A stretch of 8,643 nt of DNA, taken from positions 1 to 8,643 of the forward strand of contig JAQVZV010000027.1 in assembly GCA_028708005.1 (NCBI GenBank), written 5' to 3'. A program made the position numbers and the translations under genes. Position 1 is the first letter of the stretch. The number at the start of each line of letters is the position of its first letter. Below the pieces are notes generated by a model. It did no database searches. It had not been told where the DNA came from and saw only the letters and a program-made list of their open reading frames with translations. Source of the DNA: Bacilli bacterium (GTDB lineage Bacteria; Bacillota_I; Bacilli_A; RF39; UBA660). This document shows positions 5,616 to 8,643 of this stretch, piece after piece.

Positions 5616-6158
5616 TTATATAATCATTAATTCTTGTTCTTTTGTTTTTAACTTGTCATCTATTTTCTTATTATAATTATCAATTAGTACTTGTACTTCT
5701 TTTATGCCACGTGTTTCTTCATCTTCTGACAACCCTAATTTTTTAATAGCGTTATTAGTATCTTGTCTAATATTACGAATAGCAATGCGCGCTTCTTCAG
5801 CCATGGATTTTACTTGTTTAACATATTCAATGCGTCTCTCTTCGGTTAAGGCCGGGAAATTAAGCGTAATTGTTTCACCATTGTTATTAGGTGTTAAACC
5901 CAAATCAGCTTCAAAAATGGCTTTTTCAATACTGCTGATGCAACTGCGATCAAAAGGCTTAATTGATATAACACGAGCTTCCGGAATAGAAATAGTTGCT
6001 AGCTGAATTAAAGGTGTATCAACACCATAATATGATACTTTAACCCCATCTAAAATAGATGCATTAGCACGACCAGCTCTAACATTTATAAACCTTTTTT
6101 CCATTGTTTCAATTGCTTTATCCAGCTTTTCAACAGCCTGCGTCATAACATTATCCAT
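5616..6158 (-). CDS. frr: ribosome recycling factor (RRF)
   Basis: RRF works with EF-G to split post-termination ribosomes into subunits and free the mRNA and tRNA. The 180 residues match the usual length of about 185. Visible family features are the N-terminal three-helix-bundle segment with INVRAGRANASIL (24-36), the domain II strands (VSYYGVDTPLIQLATI), the ISIKPFD segment, and the closing helices with RNIRQDTNNAIKK. Start choice: an in-frame ATG at 6170 overlaps the AAAGGA site and cannot use it. The ATG at 6158 (MDNVMTQAVEKLDK) places the RAGRA motif where RTGRA falls in E. coli RRF, so it is preferred; its spacing to AAGGA is slightly long (11 nt). It follows the thioredoxin-like lipoprotein gene by about 50 nt containing a hairpin and precedes a strong terminator. 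A TATAAT at 6184-6189 lacks a good -35, so a separate frr promoter is uncertain. Confidence 0.95.
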   Translation of the reverse strand: MDNVMTQAVEKLDKAIETMEKRFINVRAGRANASILDGVKVSYYGVDTPLIQLATISIPEARVISIKPFDRSCISSIEKAIFEADLGLTPNNNGETITLNFPALTEERRIEYVKQVKSMAEEARIAIRNIRQDTNNAIKKLGLSEDEETRGIKEVQVLIDNYNKKIDDKLKTKEQELMII

Positions 6159-6195
6159 AAAATTCAACATCCTTTCAATTATAATTATACTATAA

Positions 6196-6213
6196 AAGGA
6201 CTAAAAAGTCCTT
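6196..6213 (-). terminator. hairpin between the lipoprotein gene and frr, weak terminator or processing site
   Basis: AAGGACT (6207-6213) and AGTCCTT (6196-6202) form a perfect 7-bp stem with a TTTT loop on the minus-strand transcript. The T run after the stem is short (TTTTATAG), so termination is probably partial. As with the lipoprotein gene at 659-1204, the stop codon of the upstream gene (6212-6214) overlaps the stem. It may lower frr expression relative to tsf. Confidence 0.55.
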
Positions 6214-6784
6214 AACAATCGCATTCGATATTATATATTTGACTAATTAATCCTTTGTATATCGTTTTTAATTCTGTTATCTGTGTTTCTGTCAAAGGAC
6301 ATTCATATGGATCTAATTGACTATTTACTGTCTTAAAATTATGACCAATAATATTCCCATTTGAAACAAAGTATACATCTGGAACATATAATCTGTTTTC
6401 TCCAACTTCATCTACAATAAGATTATCGCCTAATAGTTCAACAATTTGATTATAAGTATCAGTATTATTTTCTCTTATTCTTCTAGGATTGAAATAATAT
6501 ACTTCACCTATGCTCATTTCTTTGGCGACTTCGATTAAAATTGGCACAGCTTGTTGGCACCAAGGTGACTCTGGAAAACCAAAGTAAATAATGCCAGTTC
6601 CTGATTTTAAAATATCGATTATTTCCTTATCTGTCTTATATACCATAGGATTATCTTCATTTATACCAATATTAGTGTATTCTTCGCTGAATCTTTTACC
6701 ACTGTTTTTATAATCTTCAATTGGAGTTATTGAACAACCAGTAAGAAATAGGATGCCCAAAACTACATATAATGATTTCTTCAT
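6212..6784 (-). CDS. thioredoxin-like lipoprotein with a single-Cys SPWC motif
   Basis: A 190-residue membrane-anchored, extracytoplasmic protein. It begins with a lipoprotein signal peptide and lipobox L-T-G-C, lipidated at C17. A thioredoxin-like fold is suggested by IIYFGFPESPWCQQAVPIL (65-83), where strand beta leads into the active-site turn and helix. A VPDVYF segment (134-139) with P135 sits where thioredoxins have their cis-Pro. The turn reads S73-P-W-C76 where dithiol relatives have CPWC, so only one of the two redox Cys is present. Other Cys are C162, C188 and C190, the last two in a terminal CDC that could act as partner thiols; that is inference. It starts 8 nt after the tsf stop, with AGGTGG overlapping that stop, so it is coupled to tsf. 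A redox or thiol-transfer role outside the cell is plausible but unproven. Confidence 0.82.
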   Translation of the reverse strand: MKKSLYVVLGILFLTGCSITPIEDYKNSGKRFSEEYTNIGINEDNPMVYKTDKEIIDILKSGTGIIYFGFPESPWCQQAVPILIEVAKEMSIGEVYYFNPRRIRENNTDTYNQIVELLGDNLIVDEVGENRLYVPDVYFVSNGNIIGHNFKTVNSQLDPYECPLTETQITELKTIYKGLISQIYNIECDC

Positions 6785-6792
6785 ACTACCAC

Positions 6793-7665
6793 CTATTTTT
6801 TTAATTGATTGTTTACCTCTTCTGCAAAATTATCTTCTCTCTTTTCCATGCCTTCGCCCACTTCAAAGCGATACATAGCCTTGATAGTTCCGTTATGAGC
6901 TTTAATATAAGCTCCTACTGTCATATCACTATCTTTTACAAATTCTTGTTCTTCTAAGCAATATTCTTTGAAAAATTTAACAATACGACCGGCAACCATC
7001 TTCTCTGCTATTTCGGCTGGTTTACCTTCATTAATAGCTTGTTCTTTAATAATTTCTTTTTCTTTTTCTATAACATCACTTGGAACTTCATCACGATTAA
7101 GATAAAGAGGTCTCATAGCTGCTACATGCATTGCAACATCTTTGGCAGCTTCTTCATTAGCTCCTTCTATCAAAACTAATGAAGCTATTTTACCACCCAT
7201 GTGAATATAACTTCCAAATACTTGATTATCTGTTTTTGTTAACTTAGCAAAACGTCTAAATGAGAGTTTTTCACCAATCTTAGCTGTTTTATTAGCAATA
7301 AGATCACTAATTGAAGAACCTTCAACTTTAATAGTCAATGCTTCTTCTACATCTTTCACATCATTATCAATAATACCTTTAGCAATAAGATGAACTAAAG
7401 ATACAAACTCTTCATTTTTAGCAACGAAATCAGTTTCTGAATTAACTTCTACAATAGATGCCTTATTACCATCAAGTTGAATATAAGCTAAACCTTCAGC
7501 TGCTATACGGCTTGCTTTTTTAGCTGCTTTAGAAAGACCATTTTCCCTTAACCAGTCAATTGCTTGTTCCTTGTTACCATTGGTAGCTTCTAAGGCCTTT
7601 TTGCAATCCATCATTCCAGCACCCGTTAGTTCTCTAAGTTCCTTTACCATACTTGCTGTAATCAT
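6793..7665 (-). CDS. tsf: translation elongation factor Ts (EF-Ts)
   Basis: Nucleotide exchange factor that releases GDP from EF-Tu so it can reload GTP. The 290 residues are of normal length. The N-terminal UBA-like helical domain contains VKELRELTGAGMMDCKKAL (7-25). The conserved TDFVAKNEEF lies at 78-87. The two core subdomains follow, with a repeated alpha/beta layout including MHVAAMRPLYL. Start choice: an in-frame ATG at 7674 overlaps the AAAGGAG site, whereas the ATG at 7665 lies 9 nt after GGAG and gives MITASMVKEL, matching other EF-Ts proteins; 7665 is taken. It follows rpsB by 14 nt, with its binding site overlapping the rpsB stop, the normal rpsB-tsf operon. The next gene downstream is a lipoprotein rather than pyrH. 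Confidence 0.97.
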   Translation of the reverse strand: MITASMVKELRELTGAGMMDCKKALEATNGNKEQAIDWLRENGLSKAAKKASRIAAEGLAYIQLDGNKASIVEVNSETDFVAKNEEFVSLVHLIAKGIIDNDVKDVEEALTIKVEGSSISDLIANKTAKIGEKLSFRRFAKLTKTDNQVFGSYIHMGGKIASLVLIEGANEEAAKDVAMHVAAMRPLYLNRDEVPSDVIEKEKEIIKEQAINEGKPAEIAEKMVAGRIVKFFKEYCLEEQEFVKDSDMTVGAYIKAHNGTIKAMYRFEVGEGMEKREDNFAEEVNNQLKK

Positions 7666-7679
7666 AAATGTCATCTCCT

Positions 7680-8643
7680 TTATTGTAAAACTTTAATAAG
7701 TTCGTCTTTTTTTAATTTTGAATATCCTACAATACCTGCTGCTTTGGCTTTTTCTTTTAATTCAGCAACAGTAAATTTAGATAAATCTTCTTTTTCCTTT
7801 TTAGTTGCTTTTGTAGCAGTTACTTTTTTAGGCTTTTCTTCTTTTACTTCTTCTTTTATTTCTACATTTTCTTCTTTTACTTTTTTAACAACAGCTTTAT
7901 TAACTTCTTCTTTTACTTCCTTTTTAGGTTCTTCTTCAACTATTTCTTCTTTAACTTCTTTTTCAGCTTTTGCTACAGATACATTAGTAGCTTTAGCACT
8001 GTTTTTTACCTTATCTTCTTCAATTAAGAAGTCAATTAATTCTCCACCATTAGCTTCAATAATAGCATTATTTAAAACACCTAATACTAATTTTACAGCT
8101 CTAATAGCGTCATCATTAGCAGGAATAACATAATCAACATCATCAGGATCACAATTGGTATCAACAACACCAAATACAGGAATCTTTAACTTTCTTGCTT
8201 CTCTAATAGCATTAATTTCCTTACGTGGATCAATAATAATCAAAGCATCTGGTAATTGTTTCATTTCCCTAATACCCGATAAATATTTATCTAACTTTTC
8301 ATATTCTTTCTTTATCCTAATAACTTCTTTTTTAGGTAAAAGATCAAAGATACCATCTTTTTCCATAGTTTCTATTTGATTTAATCTTCCTACTCTTCTT
8401 CTAATTGTTTTGAAATTAGTTAAAGTACCACCTAACCAACGTTCTATTACATAATACATATTAGAACGCATAGCTTCTTCTTTTGATGCTTCTTGTGCTT
8501 GCTTTTTGGTTCCTACAAATAAAACTTTACCGCCATCTTTAGCGATATCATATAAAGCTTTATAAGCCTCCTCTATTTTCCTAGCTTGTTTTTGCAAATC
8601 AATGATATAAATATGATCTCTTGCGGTAAAAATATACTCTTTC
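7680..8643 (-). CDS. rpsB: ribosomal protein S2 with a C-terminal Rho_N/SAP-like extension, N-terminus off the right edge
   Basis: Small-subunit protein S2, bound at the head-body neck of the 30S. About 28 N-terminal residues are outside the window; the visible part starts KEYIFTARDHIYIIDLQKQ, a clear S2 segment that aligns near residue 28 of E. coli S2. Further S2 marks are VLFVGTKKQAQEA, RWLGGTLTNFKTI, PDALIIIDPRKE and IPVFGVVDTNCDPDDVDYVIPANDDA. The core ends near visible residue 200. A low-complexity Lys/Glu/Val linker follows (about 211-285, roughly 7788-8012) with repeated EEVKEE-like units. A final helical module of 35 residues (about 286-320) begins DLSKFTVAELKEKAKAAG and continues with YSKLKKDELIKVL, the pattern of Rho_N or SAP/HeH-type nucleic-acid-binding motifs. 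S2 is usually 230-260 residues, so this protein is about 90-110 longer. An internal TTG at 8597 is not the start, because the reading frame stays open to the edge. Confidence 0.96.
   Translation of the reverse strand, partial: KEYIFTARDHIYIIDLQKQARKIEEAYKALYDIAKDGGKVLFVGTKKQAQEASKEEAMRSNMYYVIERWLGGTLTNFKTIRRRVGRLNQIETMEKDGIFDLLPKKEVIRIKKEYEKLDKYLSGIREMKQLPDALIIIDPRKEINAIREARKLKIPVFGVVDTNCDPDDVDYVIPANDDAIRAVKLVLGVLNNAIIEANGGELIDFLIEEDKVKNSAKATNVSVAKAEKEVKEEIVEEEPKKEVKEEVNKAVVKKVKEENVEIKEEVKEEKPKKVTATKATKKEKEDLSKFTVAELKEKAKAAGIVGYSKLKKDELIKVLQ

Noticed and set aside
6184..6189. TATAAT as a dedicated frr promoter
   Set aside because: No acceptable -35 at 16-18 nt, and transcription would start at or inside the ribosome binding site.
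7744..8379. Two plus-strand ORFs rich in Ser/Thr/Phe
   Set aside because: They are antisense to rpsB; their composition is the mirror of its Lys/Glu-rich codons.

Overview
The window is AT-rich, and every gene I can support lies on the minus strand, so transcription runs from right to left. T-box control, strong AGGAGG-type ribosome binding sites, lipobox lipoproteins, a D,D-carboxypeptidase (hence a peptidoglycan wall) and short intergenic gaps point to a low-GC Firmicute of the Bacilli. A wall-bearing relative of the Mollicutes, such as the uncultured RF39/Erysipelotrichia-like lineages, would fit, but the exact taxon is inference. TGA is used as a stop (end of the gene at 4044-5474), so there is no sign of the Mycoplasma code.

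Right part, 5578-8643, is a translation-factor cluster: rpsB (S2, 5' end off the window) - tsf (EF-Ts) - a thioredoxin-like lipoprotein - a hairpin - frr (ribosome recycling factor) - a terminator. pyrH, often found between tsf and frr, is absent and the lipoprotein occupies its place. S2 carries a long charged linker and a Rho_N/SAP-like helical module at its C-terminus.

Middle, 4044-5539, is a single-gene unit with its own promoter. It encodes a COG2509-type FAD-dependent dehydrogenase with a TTG start. The -35 box of the next promoter overlaps its stop codon.

Centre-left, 2754-4047, is the most interesting region. A consensus promoter drives a T-box riboswitch whose specifier reads best as AAC (Asn) and whose UGGC bulge suits a G73 tRNA. 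After the T-box terminator come a 28-codon Asn-rich small ORF with a near-perfect Shine-Dalgarno, a 10-bp inverted repeat around its start, and, 3 nt after its stop, a 275-aa protein I do not recognise. That protein has only 3 Asn in 275 residues. Next downstream is asnS (AsnRS, 8 Asn in 460). Seven other proteins of the window average about 6.5% Asn. My reading is an asparagine-starvation-responsive operon or regulon in which the unknown protein is the new component.

Left part, 1-1242, holds a small unknown lipoprotein, a Rho-independent terminator at its stop codon, and the start of a D-alanyl-D-alanine carboxypeptidase that runs off the left edge. Nothing mobile, no CRISPR array, and no rRNA or tRNA gene was seen.
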